From Gracilaria gracilis (lineage: Eukaryota; Rhodophyta; Florideophyceae; Gracilariales; Gracilariaceae): a stretch of DNA of 64,000 bases. Positions within the stretch are counted from its first letter, which is position 1, and every line of letters starts with the position of its first letter. Position numbers and translations under genes: made by a program. The notes beneath the pieces were generated by a model. It was given only the letters and a program-made list of their open reading frames with translations, did not search any database and had not been told where the DNA came from. The stretch is taken from NCBI GenBank assembly GCA_030374805.1, contig JARGSG010000224.1, forward strand, positions 372,001 to 436,000, given 5' to 3'. This document shows positions 44,301-55,916 of the stretch, piece after piece.

Positions 44301-44809
44301 AGGAGCATATTGTTTTGCAATCAAAACGTGTTCAGCTCATTGTGGATAAATATTGAAAGAGAGCCGCGGAAAAATGTCTTTCGAAAACGGTTGTGAAAGG
44401 ACTAGATGAAGGAAACAGGTTTTCACACAACGGCGAAATCGTTCTAGAGCTGCAGAAGGACATTGATTCTACTTGAAAAGAACTAAAGCAATTGATAGCT
44501 TCATGTGGTTGCAAAGGGGATTGCAGTACTCGCCAATGCTCTTGTAAGAAACGAGGAGAGAAGTGCATTGGGTGTAGATGTGATTTTGTGAAGTGCAAGA
44601 ACAATGTAACTGAGGCAAGCTTCAATGATCACGAAAGTGTAGCAGCGATAACTGAGAGCCTAAAGGAGGGTGACTATGAATTTCCTGACGATCCTATCCA
44701 AAAAGAGACGTCACAAGTTATGGATACCGACTTCGATGATTTGTTAGGCACGTTGCAATTGGTCCTAGACGAAGAGGTGATGAAGTTTATTGAGGAGCTT
44801 GATATGTGA
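41354..44809 (+). pseudogene. Right part of the split multidomain element gene (helical + PIN/FEN-like + CXC)
   Basis: One reading frame covers the whole 3.4 kb. It is interrupted by about four stops and no frame change, and ends at 44809. Immediately after the insertion junction comes SLFPLCKELLHGMGLQELAA and SGLSKRQVENILNHSHFRNN, the expected follow-on of the FHMEK block left at 30.03 kb. A long helical middle (41.9-43.5 kb) is unassigned. Then SKDTDVSIILGLG and YVLVGCDFTPETFG form a PIN/FEN-like pair of acidic blocks. The C-terminus is a CXC (tesmin/TSO1-like) motif, CGCKGDCSTRQCSCKKRGEK followed by CIGCRC. From memory the DTDV...GCD plus CXC combination is typical of large multicopy genes in corals and other animals. 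Replication or integration chemistry is unknown. Confidence 0.65.
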
Positions 44810-45242
44810 GGTGAACGAAAACAATCACACAGTTAAGGCCTGAAAAGGCCCTCTTCTTGTCTTCTAAGCTTCATTGGGAACGCTTTCTCGAAGGAAGCTA
44901 GAGAGAGCTTATCCTCGTATGGTTTTGACACGACTGCCATATCCACCGCATGTAATGAAGCTCAATATTATTCATGGGAGGGTACTTATCGAGATAAGGT
45001 CTGTTGCGCCATATGAAAAGACCCAGATCTTGAAACGCGTGATACCAAACTGTATCCTTGAAGGCGAAATAGCTTTCTTGGTAGAGAAATAGGAGAGAGT
45101 TTGGTGGTGTTTCCACGGAACATATTCCCTTACAGGACAAGCTTTCTATTTTTTCGAGTACGCCATAGGACTTAGAAAGCGGTACGATGGCGCATCTGCG
45201 GTACGGAGTGCTCCTAATGCACCCCGCTTCAAATGAGGATAT

Positions 45243-45857
45243 TTAATCAGATATAGTAGTTTCATCAAAAGGAGAATTAGCAGCGGCACCTTCAACATAC
45301 ATTTCGACATCTTCCCAAGTACCACCAGAACCGAAAACTGAGTCCAACCTATCCCGACTACAATACCGTAACAAGACACCGCTTGGATTCAAGCAATCTG
45401 CAAACAGTTCAACTGAAACATTTGACGTTCGGGACCACCGCTCATAGAGCTCTTTTGAAACAGTACAAGCGCAATTTTCGAATCTCAGTTCATACTTTCT
45501 TGAAATCATTGCGCATTGCTCTTTCAGAAAGATCACGTTCTCTCTTCCAAGTAGTACATTTTGCTCGGTGCATGGGTACGAGCGGCAAAAAGCTTTTCGT
45601 TGCATGCAGTTTGCTGAACAATGGTATCTTTTATAAAGCCGTTCTGCCAAAAGTCTCCGTACTACCGCTCTACATCGATGCTTCATTGACGTAAGTCTAT
45701 TACCGCCCATCTCTATACAGTAACCAAGTTGGAATGTTCCATTCACCGCACTATCCGTTATCTTAATGACTGACAAGGTGCAGGTTAAAAGGCCAACGGA
45801 GACAACGACGGACATTGTATTTCCCTCAAAACTTCTGTAGCAAATACCGAGCCCCAC
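45243..45857 (-). pseudogene. Fragment resembling PCIF1-type N6-adenosine methyltransferase
   Basis: A 204-codon frame of which roughly the last 140 residues look coding. The order RRLLAERLYKRYHC, ENVIFLKEQCAMISRKYELRF, ELFADCLNPSGVLLRYCS, DSVFGSGGTWEDV, GAAANSPFDE follows PCIF1. There the recalled human sequence reads ECFASPLNCYFRQYCS, then GYFGSRGP, then GSFEANPPF. The catalytic NPPF is NSPF here, and the frame ends shortly after it, so the fragment is presumably inactive. Nothing WW-like is visible. It lies 0.4 kb beyond the CXC motif of the split element on the opposite strand, so it may be cargo of that element or an unrelated relic. The similarity is pattern-based; a profile search would decide. 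The rest of 44810-46341 holds nothing I recognise. Confidence 0.45.
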
Positions 45858-46341
45858 GCAGTTTGAAGGACCCTTTTACGCTTGTACGCGACGTTCGTTC
45901 ACTTGCAATATGCGTTGTGCAGGTTATATGGCTGTTGTTGCCACTAGATTGGAAGGAGGGAGTTTCAGCACGAAATGGAAGCCACCCGACCCTGCGGTAT
46001 GCTAACGATGATTTCTAAGTGTTTTCCAAAGCGGATGGGTTGAGTTGGCACTATTTACGCGCTCTAGGGCATCGGGCAATTGATTAATTGTATGAAATAC
46101 TCTGAAGGGGTAGAGTTAGGAAAGATGCGCGGAGAGACTCTGCAATGTGAGTCGACAAATAAAATCATCGACGATGCAGCTGATGATTTGAGGTGCAGGA
46201 GAGAGTAGGCTTTTTGCTTCTCTGAGTTGGGGTTTGAAATCGCTCAAAAACAGCGATTTCCATATTTCGCTCATTTCTTTGGAAACCTGACGGACTGAGT
46301 AGGCTGTTTACTTTTTCTGTCACTTCACCAAGATCTCTCCA

Positions 46342-46523
46342 ATATCCCCATGACGCTATGGTGACAATAATTGTCACCTTTTGAACCAAGGTGCAATTTG
46401 GCGCAGAAGTCGCATTGCACCTTTTCAAGGTGAAAATGCACCTTGCAAAGGTGACGTTGCCCCAACGTCACCTTTTGCGCCTTTCTCACCTTGGGATGTG
46501 CCTTCGTTCCCTTACTCCGCGCT
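46342..46523 (+). repeat. Left terminal inverted repeat of the piggyBac-like element
   Basis: It matches the inverse of 51350-51531 over its full 182 bases with roughly a dozen mismatches by eye. It contains many CACCTT/AAGGTG hexamers in both orientations and the palindrome GGTGACAATAATTGTCACC near the tip. Confidence 0.85.
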
Positions 46524-46641
46524 CTTTCTAAAGATCCATCACCGGTGTGGTCGCTCGTCATCTGTAGACCGTACCTATAACGGGAATATCTATCGGCTCA
46601 AAATCACTTTCTATCCTCTCCATCCCAAGGACAAAACGTCA

Positions 46642-49600
46642 ATGGATCGTACATTCAACCACCACGGAACTCCAAATCTACATGTGTCTAAAGATCCAGA
46701 GGCTCTAGATCTAACCTCAAGTGTGAATAATGATACAGGTAGCTCTGATTGTCAGCTTGACGAAATAAATGCTACTACAATTCACCATGCATGTCAATAT
46801 AAACCATATGACGCCCATCCACTTGAAGCAGAGGGCCTGCAAGAAAATGAAGCACCACTTTCGATTCAACCTTCAATTGAAAATTCTAGTAACGATATCG
46901 AAGAAATGGACACAGAACAAATAGGAATAGAACAACCCATTCCATTTCTCAGTCATGAAGTACAAATTAAATCTCAGAATGCATCCGAATCGCAACGAGT
47001 GATTGCAGAAGATGCTTGGTCCTCACTCTTTTTTGATGGAATTAATGGCGTAATGGATGGAACTGTTAGCACAGCAGAAGGGGGAGCTTCGCAAGATATT
47101 GATAACGTGCGAGGGGAGGAAAACCAACAACGTTTGGAACGGTTTGTGAATGGTCAGGTCGATTGTTGGAAATATTCTTCTTCATTTACATCTCTAACCA
47201 TTGACGTTGATAATACGGACAAAGAGCTTTCTAATCGTTTTATCGTGGAAGGCAACGCAATTCTCTCGTCTGCAACAAAATAAATTCAATCTCTAATTCC
47301 AGAACCTTTAACCACAACTGAAAGTAATTTGACACGACTTCAAACAATGAACGTCTTCCTCCCAAAATACTTACTCGGGAAACTAGTTTGCAATGTTAAC
47401 CGAGTATTAATTGGCCGAAACTTGAAGCCGACGACAATAACCGAGCTCAGTGGAATTATTGTGATACATGTATTGGCCGCTTCGTACAACAGTTCGGTTT
47501 CAGTGATCGCTGCCCCAAAGAACTCAGAATTCGTTTACTCTATCGGCATATCTCCGAGGAGATATTCAGATATCTGGTCCTCACTTTGTTGCACTCATAA
47601 TCGACGCCAGCAATTTGAGAGTTATGGAACGGGTTGGAGTAATATTCCACAGCGTGCAGATGCGTTAATAACAGAACTAGAGCAAGAACTAGCTGCTGTG
47701 AATCGGTACTTGCTTTATGTACCTGGCGCAACTATATTTAGCCTTGATGATGATCACCAACGACTCAGGTCACGAGGTGTGACTCAATTAACCTCCCTCA
47801 GTCAGGTGAATAACCCAAAGAAGGCACCCGGACCAGTCAATAATGCAATTTGTTCGGCTCTGCATCCAGTCTTTTTGGCAATCACTATCCCAGGCCTCAA
47901 GAAAAGCTGCTACATGTATGGCACCGGCTGGTACAGCTCTTGCAGGGTGTACCGACAAGCGGTCCTATAAAGTCGATGGTGAACGCGATATTTGCTGCGG
48001 GCCGTGGTTATAATTACAAGACTGTAATTGACTGTGCCAACGATGTTCTTGGCGCCACCAGTATTAAAACGCACAAGCGGAATCTCGGGTTCCCATTCGT
48101 ATGGGGAAATGTTCCTATTTTCAAACGCCATAAGGGAATGGAAGTGTCTGAGAAGGGATGTCGCGCAGTATACAGTGCCGCCCGTAAACCAAGCACAACT
48201 GCAGGGAGAACAATTGAAAGTTTTGTGTACCGTGAAAGCTATAGTGGCCGAATTTCTGCTGCCTACCACAACAACATGGACCTATTTCATTCTTCTAAGT
48301 ACAAACTGGTGCCTAAGCTGGGATTTTCGAAGTCGTTCTCCGCTGGGTCTATGACTAGACACCATACTGCCTACGACACTCGCATGTATACAAATGTACA
48401 ATCAGAAAACACTACAGGCAATGCTGTACATGCTGTGTCTCACCTTAAGCTCAAACAAACTCTCATGAACATCGGAGAAGTAACAGCATTGCAGTCAGAA
48501 GATCCTGGATGGTTCTTAGCCAGAGCCTTTTATTTCACCTCTCGAACGACTCAATCGTTTTTTAGGGCGCTTACAATTGACTTTGAAAAGTCCGTGGAAG
48601 CGTGTGCGTCGTTGCTTGCTGGACAAACTGACAATCAATGCTCCTTACAATACTCCAGCGATCAGGGCATTTTGCGTAACGACATTTCGGATCGTTTGGA
48701 ACATCTTTGCCAGCTAACTGGCATGGACAAAGGCTCACTACCGTCGGCTGAAAATGGACAGAAAGCCGCGAATTAAATCATGACCGCAACCTCAGAGTGG
48801 CTCAATGGTCGCCGGAAAGAGCAAATCATTGGTCTCATGGCTTCTGTTAAGCATAGATCGTCCCGGTCGTTGCGCAAAGCAACGCTAATTGAGCGTTTGC
48901 TTAAGCTTCGGGATGATGCGCAGCAAGAATTGGCTTCTTCTAATGTTCAAAGTGTACCGCAGTCGGACGAGCAACGAACAGAATTCTTGCAAAATCGGCC
49001 TCTTTTACGTCTCTACAAACACTCTTTGGGCGTGTGGGTGATGAAAACGCTGGTATCGACAAGTGGCATGAAGGAGGGCTCTCGGAATGAAGCACAAGTA
49101 CTGAAAGCACTACCAAAATTCTTCAGAAACCAAAGCATGGCGGTCGTGGAGCGTAATAGACTCCCTTCGACGTCGGAAAAAAGAAAATTGACGGTTGCTT
49201 ATGTAAGGACAATCGGACTTGTTTCTTCTACAACAGTCTATCGAATGGCCCCCGGATGGTATAGTTGTATTGATAGATTAGGAGAACGCAGTTTTCGTGG
49301 CTGCGGTGAAAATCAAGACCGTCTCGTCTCTTGCTACTATTCAGAAGGCCAAGAATGTTGCCAAAGAGTACTCTGAACTCATGGTTGTGAATGGGATCGG
49401 AAATGATGCAAGTTTGGGGGAGCTCTATCGCGACCTCGTACCAATTTCGGAGTATCGCATGCAATGCTTGCATCACGTTGTTTGCTTCGACTGCAAGCAT
49501 GTACTCCTTGTAGTTGCAAAGGGGAATAACACTGGTGTAGGAGAAATACTCTATGCGGGTCTATTGGGTTTTACGGAAGAAACGAAGACAAATTTCAAGC

Positions 49601-50514
49601 ACTTACTCACAGGAATACATCTAAACGCGTTCAAATGGGTCGGCCAAGATGCGGACAGAATTCCGAAGGCCTATGATGAGTTGTTGAAGGATTATCATGC
49701 CTCATATCTATTTTCTTATGCTTCATTCTACAACATTAGCAAAGCGTACTGTGAACTGGTTGACCGAAAAGGGCCCCTACCTCCAGCTCGCATGATACGT
49801 CCCTCTTTGTTTGTTTATTGGAATTCATTGAAAAGTGATGTGGATGAATTCTCAAGAGCGATGCAATCCCTTTCTTATACTAATTCATCTGAGAATCCAG
49901 TGGTCAGCGTTCTTGGCCGGCTCATATGTCCGCAAATCAATAATGCAGCCATCGTACACCGTCTGTCGCTGGCGAACCGCGTAAGCGTTTTTCCGGATGA
50001 ACCCAGCTCTGAAACATATAAGAAAGGATACAAAGCTCTTCGTCATTCTGTATCGAGAGAGTCAACATTTGGCGACTTTTCCCGACAATTGGCAAAAGAG
50101 TACAAGAATTGCTACGGAAATAGACGAGAGAGGCCTGTATCCGTTAGCACCAACCAATCTAATAATGAAATTAACGACCTCGAGGCTGTAGCTTTGACTT
50201 CTTTGTTCAGAAGAAATGCAGCTGAAAAGTACAATAGGCCGGCCGACAGAACTAGACGTGTGTCTCACTTGGCTGCACATAAGAAGGTTAAAGGGAATCA
50301 ATCTTACTGTTCGCTGTGCTCATATAGCCGCGTAATTCGCAAAAATGGAAAGATGGCCCGGAAGAAAGGAGGTGCTAGAGAACATCTGTAGTGTCTTGTA
50401 TGCCAACCACCGATATGTAGAGGTTGTCGGAATTCATGGCACAGCAAACATACATTGAAGAGAGCGGAGATATCCGTGGAGGCTTTAGATGCTCTTCGAA
50501 AGAAGGTGGAGTAG
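46642..50514 (+). pseudogene. piggyBac-like transposase, interrupted
   Basis: The first ATG is at 46642 after an open lead from 46381. The N-terminal ~210 residues are acidic and disordered. The DDE core begins with LPKYLLGKLVCNVNRVLIGR, ITELSGIIVIHVLAASYNSS and IGISPRRYSDIWSSLCC. LLYVPGATIFSLDDDHQRLR sits where piggyBac has its first catalytic Asp (usually SIDE/VDE). The C-terminus ends in a cysteine-rich finger split by a stop at 50389-50391: YCSLCSYSRVIRK, then CLVCQPPICRGCRNSWHS, the classic piggyBac C-terminal layout. Stops near 47.28, 48.78 and 50.39 kb leave the frame unchanged. Frame changes lie near 47.94 and 49.29 kb. Catalytic Asp 2 and 3 were not located with confidence. Confidence 0.62.
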
Positions 50515-51349
50515 TTTCAATTCCAAAGATTGCATGATACACAACTCGCAGTACCACTCGAAATGCAAACAAATGTTCACTACTCCTCTCCACGCCAATC
50601 AGAGTACGAGAGCTTCTATACAATACATTTCCTGTCATTCCGGACGTTGAAGCGCCAAATGTAAATGAATAACAAACATTTATCAGTCTTGCAACTTGCG
50701 TTGCCCCTGGGGACGCAATATCTACGTCAATGACGTAAACCAATAAGAAATGAGGAGAACAAGAATGCGGCAGAATTCTCATGACAGATGACAGATTGGA
50801 CTTGGGGGCTCAGTGCAGTAGAAAATGTTGGTGCGACAGAATACCAAGCGTATCATATTCTTCGCGGTGCATTAAGGCCTTGCGTCAAGGTAGACGTAGA
50901 GTTTGATCATCAATTCCATTTCCAACTCAACGCATATCTCAGCAATTGAGATAGTTACTACTGCCCCGTCCTGTACTTACAGAGAGAAACTTTGCTAGCC
51001 TCTGGCTCTCTTTTCATAACGCAAGAACTTTAAGCCGCATATATCTCCAAGATGACTAATAAGACGGGAGCAATGAATTACAGAGAGTGAGAGAGACTGC
51101 CCTGAGCGCGTTAGTAAGTCCTATGAGCGCTGAACAGATACGTTCGGTAGGTATGGATTCCTAAGTAGAAGATACAGCGGATTGTGGTCCTTGATTGACT
51201 GTTGTAGTTAATATCAGTTTAGGTGACAAAGTTAGTCCGAAGCAGCCTGAACGCGATGAGAATACTTTCATGAGTTTTCAACAGCTGCTCCAGATCTCAT
51301 ACTGTATCTCTTGCCACATGCAGAGTGAAAAGGAAGCTTGCTATTGACA

Positions 51350-51531
51350 AGCGCGGAGTAAGGAGACTAAGGCACATCCCAAGGTGAGAAAGGCGCAAAA
51401 GGTGACATTGGCGCAACGCCACCTTTTCAAGGTGCATTTTCACCTTGAAAAGGTGCAATGGGACTTCTGCGCCAAATTGCACCATGGTTCAAAAGGTGAC
51501 AATTATTATCACCATAGCGTCATGGGGATAT
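51350..51531 (-). repeat. Right terminal inverted repeat of the piggyBac-like element
   Basis: The inverse of 46342-46523; it ends CATGGGGATAT at 51531. Confidence 0.85.
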
Positions 51532-53344
51532 GCCACCGTCAACATATTTTGTTGTGTTATTGGAACAACTGTACATAGCCGTGATCCACTTTTTACCTCT
51601 GAATCAGCTTAAGAACGCTACTTTAGATCTCTTTAAAAATCTAAAACTGTGACAAATATGGGCACCGAACAAGTCAATGGTCGTAATATAAATTTTACTG
51701 CTATTATTTTAGTCTGTCTGATCACGAAAACAAGTTTACTTTACCATTATGTAGTGTAGTACTTGGCAATGGTGTCAACAAACAGACCAAAACGGTTTTG
51801 GCTGCAAAAGAGGCAATATTCAGCGATGATCCTTTTCAAACTGCTTGGCAAAGCATAATCCCTCCAACTCAGCAAATTTTGCTTTCCAATAAAAACTAAT
51901 TTTTAGATGCAGTCAACCAATAAGTGAAAGATCATCAGACACAATAAAACACGCAGAAAATCTGTGCGGCGTTGAATGGCTCCATCCAATTGCATCAATG
52001 GAATTTCATTGGTCCAGCTAGCTATTTTTTCTCTTTTAATCATGCTTTACATAGTATGGGAGCTAATGACTACTTTATGTGGATTTTTTCTACTAGACAT
52101 CTGCACTAAACTGTGGAGAAGACTAATTAAAGGCTGAGAGATCGTTTCGCAGCTTTAAAATTTGACACAGAGCTTCTACAGTTTTTCTGCATATTGATTT
52201 TCTTGATGCAATTAGAATTCTCAGACCAAAGAGAGTTATGGAGCCCAAACCATTTTTCAAGTTATCTTTCTGCCCCTTCAATCGGTAGGGCGATGTCACG
52301 AAATAGATTTGAGATGCTGAAAAGTTGTATCTCTTTCACTGGCACGCACAATCGTGACTTTCAGGGTATGGCGCGGTGCAGCCTGCTGAAGTACACTCAC
52401 GCGAGTGAGTATCAACAATGCCCAATAAATAGGGATACTATGCGCAGCACCCAAGCCGGGAAAAAGGAGCATGCAGCGACGATAACAAAGGGGCACGAGA
52501 CAGGCGTGCAGCACCGGTAGCGGCGGCAGAACGACCCTATGGGAAACTAGACGATGAAGAATCGGCTAGGGGGTGCTTGAGGTTTACCACGGTCGACTGT
52601 GCCCAGCGAGAGGTGCTTAAGTGAATTTTCGCAGACAGCAGCCACGTGTGGAAAAATAATAAACAATCTACCTACAAAAGGGGTCCTTGAGAACTTGCAC
52701 AACATAGTGCATGAGCCCTACATGTGGACACCCTGGGGGCAACTTGTGCACACAAAACTACTATTATGCTACTATGCTTATCCAATATGGGCTAATTCTA
52801 TTGCACTACAGACTCCCCTTCTTAGATCCGACCTCTTCCCGAGGTCGCGTTTGGGCGGGTTATTATGTCCCATGAATTGGTTTCCATAGAACCTTCCTGT
52901 TTAGCTCCTGGGGTGTTACGGACCTTGGGGATTTGAAGGAATCTTAGGTGAGTACCCACGAAGGCTCGTGTACGCGCATACATGCGCCCGACAATCGCCG
53001 CCAAAAAAGTCAAAACCGCTCCGGTGGGGGATAACGCATACCCGATGAGGAATTCTAGTACCAGCACAACAACCAACGACTGGGGAACCAGCGAGTGGGG
53101 AAGGTATTCCACGGCGACCATAACTGGAATGACACGTTGCACCAGTCCCATTGAGGTCATGTTCAGTGCATTCTGTGGCGGCACTTTCCCCTCTTCCCTA
53201 CAACGGGTGTCGCGGTGCCCGTGCGATTGGGATTGTCATTGTTTCAACGTTCGAGACGAACGCCGTGCCCGTTTCCAAGCGCGGGAGTTTGCGCTACTCG
53301 AATCTCGCTAGGGTGCTTTTCTGCATTCAAGGAAGCTCTGCAGT
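51532..53344. other. AT-rich tract with transposon debris
   Basis: Contains the second piggyBac-like fragment (listed separately). A frame at 52982-53311 (+) may be the upstream part of the decayed block starting at 53345. No host gene is supported. Confidence 0.4.
52194..52370 (+). pseudogene. Fragment of a second piggyBac-like transposase
   Basis: About 55 codons read LWSPNHFSSYLSAPSIGRAM followed by SRNRFEMLKSCISFTGTHNR. This corresponds to the WS...MSRNRF...LHF block at the start of the piggyBac DDE domain. The rest of the gene is absent or unrecognisable. It is a different family from the element at 46.3-51.5 kb, judging by the residues. Confidence 0.6.
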
Positions 53345-55916
53345 ATGGCTGAAGAGGTGTCGTCACCCGAATCGGTTTTGAATGGCGAAACGCGGTCGTA
53401 CCCCGTGTGGAGCACAGCGGTCGTTGACCTAAAAGGGGCGCTTGCCGTGACAGATTCGGCAGTACAAGAGCCCGAGCAGGGACGCGAAGTCAATATATCA
53501 CCGTTGCGGCCCACTTCTGGTCCTATGTTCGACCCCGAAGGGAGAATCCCTCGCGTTCCCTTACCATCTTCTTCCGTTTCGGCTACTACTCTGGTGCCAG
53601 CCCGAATTTTAGCCGTCGCTTCTTCAGCTGGCGCTCCGTCAATCAGCATGACGCCCCAAACGAGAGGACAGTGGGTCAATCCTACTCAGGCGTTCGATCA
53701 CACCGCTAACTCGAGCCGGGTGCGTGTCGGCTCTCGGCATGTCGCCATTCCGTATCCGGTCCATGAGTACTTACCCATGGAGACGATGTACTTCGACGCG
53801 AAACGGTTCGAAACCGTCCCGATGTACTAGGGTTTTTCGCAAAATATCCAACGCAATCGCATCAAATCTTGGCGGGCCCGTTGGGGGCATATGTCCATTA
53901 ACCCTTCTGATGACATCCGTACGGCGGATAGCGGCAGTATTCGTCCAGATATGCCGTTTGCCCGTTGTTGGGAAGAAATCAGCTACCAGCAAAGGTTGGC
54001 TGACATGATCGGCCGCCTCAGAGACGACTATGCCCAACTTGGAGAGAACCTTAGGATACACCCAGTGGGTCACTGCATGTTGGGCGGTATTGGCTTCCAG
54101 CCTCCGTACGACCAGATATACTGGATCCGCGGTCGGGAATATTGGGGGGAGTTCGTTGCCGATGACTCCGGTATTAGAGACACACACCAGTACCTATTCG
54201 GTTGGCATAACCAGGAATTCTTCGATATGCCTGTGGCGTCTCGTAAGCAGCTCCACATCCCAATTGGGTCTTCAATCGTGGAGATTATGTCCGTGTCCCG
54301 CCACTTGGGTGTTCCAACGCGATCCTTTTCGGCGTATTACTCGAACCTGATGTTAGGCCCGAGAACAGCGTTCACCAATGCCATATGAAAGGTGTTTTTC
54401 GTCGAGTGGGTGCTATTTGCCTTTCTGGGATGGCTGCATGCAGCCCGTTACGGGGTTCTCATTCGCACAAAGTGCCGTGACTGGCGCCTATACCACGACG
54501 ACAGCCTACCATCCCCGAAGGGTCGCTTGTTTCCGCTGCCTGCCGTTGTGGTTCGCTACTTCCGCGTTTAAGGGATTGAAAACGTCCTCAGAGGGTGCCA
54601 TTACAGCTTTGCCGATGTCCGATCGCTGTTGTCGGATGTGACTCGCATCGATTGGTCCCAAGCACCAGGGTTTGTGTGGTATGATTATGAGACCAACATC
54701 TACTACGACATTCCAGGACACCCTGCGGGACGCCACGATGGAAAGGCGTACGAATTTATGCCGCCATTTCTACCCGTTGGGGAGAGAATGCCAAACTCTG
54801 ATGCTCAGGAGTTCGGCAAGGAATGGCCCCAAGGGGTTGGTTTCGTTTCGTTCTGTTTACAGGATCCCGATGCGTCGCCGCCTGGTCCATCACCATACTC
54901 TAATCGGGGCCCTTCGCCTGGGTTAGATTCTGATGACGAAGATGAGGAGGAGTCACTCTTCCTGTCGCCTCATCTAGTGTGGCTCCCAATGTGGTGATCC
55001 TGTCGGGTGATCAAGGGGATCCACTTATTCCCAGTGAGGCTCGTGCTTCTATTGGAGCTGTCGCTTAGCCTGTCGTTCCCACTGACTCACTTGTTCCCAT
55101 TGGGGTTCAAGCCTCCCGCGCCATCGTGGGTGGGCCAAGCATGGTCATTGCTCCCATTGGGTCTTCGGTTTCTACCCTTTTTCAGGTCGGGTCCGTTCCT
55201 GGTATCAGATTGGCTCCCAGGGGAGAATACAGTCCCGAAGTGGGAGTCGCTTTGGCCGCCCTTGGGTCGGAATGCCAGCGCATGGGCGTACAGGCTCCAA
55301 CATTCTTTTTGGGTGCGCTTGCCGGGGCCCACTCCTGGGTCCGCGACGTTTCCCTCCTACGGGCGGTATCCCAGAGGTCATTGGCATGCGTCAAGCGCTT
55401 GCTACTATCGTTGTCAGGCACAGTGGCATACTGGCGTCGGAGATATTGGCCGACGTGTTCGCCCGTTTCGGAATCGAAGATTTCCCGGAAGGACATGTGT
55501 TCGCCACAGCACGCGTCAAACCCGTGCGGGGTACCGGCCTGAGGACCCAAACGTTCGTGGTCGTTCATCGCACCCCTGAATTGGTGGATACCCTGACATT
55601 CTGCTGCGTTCGTCTCGAAGGGCCTGCGACGGAAAGCAAGCAGCGCCCCGCCGCAATGGCTCATAATGAGGTGGCCGTTACCCCGAGGGAGGAAGCGGAG
55701 CAGAACGTGCCAGAGGTAGGAGGTGCAGCTGGGGCTGATTCCGATGCGGTTGATCGTGATAGCGATAGTGAAACCCAAGGGGACGACGGTGCTCCTCTAC
55801 TCGGTGGAGGCCCAGCTTTCTTAAGGCTTGGTTCCCCTGTGGGTGGGAAAGCTGATTGTGGCGACGCGGTCTTCGCGGTTCGCCGATGTCGCCTTACCCA
55901 AAATGCGAGCGAGTAG
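53345..55916 (+). pseudogene. Decayed coding block of unknown family
   Basis: Plus-strand frames with consistent, GC-rich coding character follow one another over 2.6 kb and are broken a handful of times. The first part (53345-53830) is Pro/Ser-rich. The second (from about 53891) contains LHIPIGSSIVEIMSVSRHLG and WSQAPGFVWYDYETNIYYDI and ends in an acidic serine-rich tail. The third (to 55916) ends with another acidic stretch. I recognise no domain. Because it abuts a Ty3/Gypsy fossil on the other strand it may be element-derived, and I treat it as a fossil. It could also be a dead host gene. Confidence 0.35.

Larger units (their letters stand above)
46342..51531 (+). mobile_element. piggyBac-like DNA transposon with 182-bp terminal inverted repeats
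   Basis: The 5.19-kb element is bounded by inverted repeats at 46342-46523 and 51350-51531. The outermost bases read ATATCCCCATGACGC. If the palindromic ATAT is a target duplication, the element proper starts CCCC, much like the TTAA-CCC ends of piggyBac. It carries one plus-strand transposase gene with several interruptions, so the copy is probably dead or non-autonomous. The gap from the gene end at 50514 to the right repeat (835 bases) is non-coding. Confidence 0.8.

Noticed and set aside
52822-53184. A 120-codon hydrophobic minus-strand frame
   Set aside because: It is antisense to a better plus-strand frame and has no recognisable family; probably chance.
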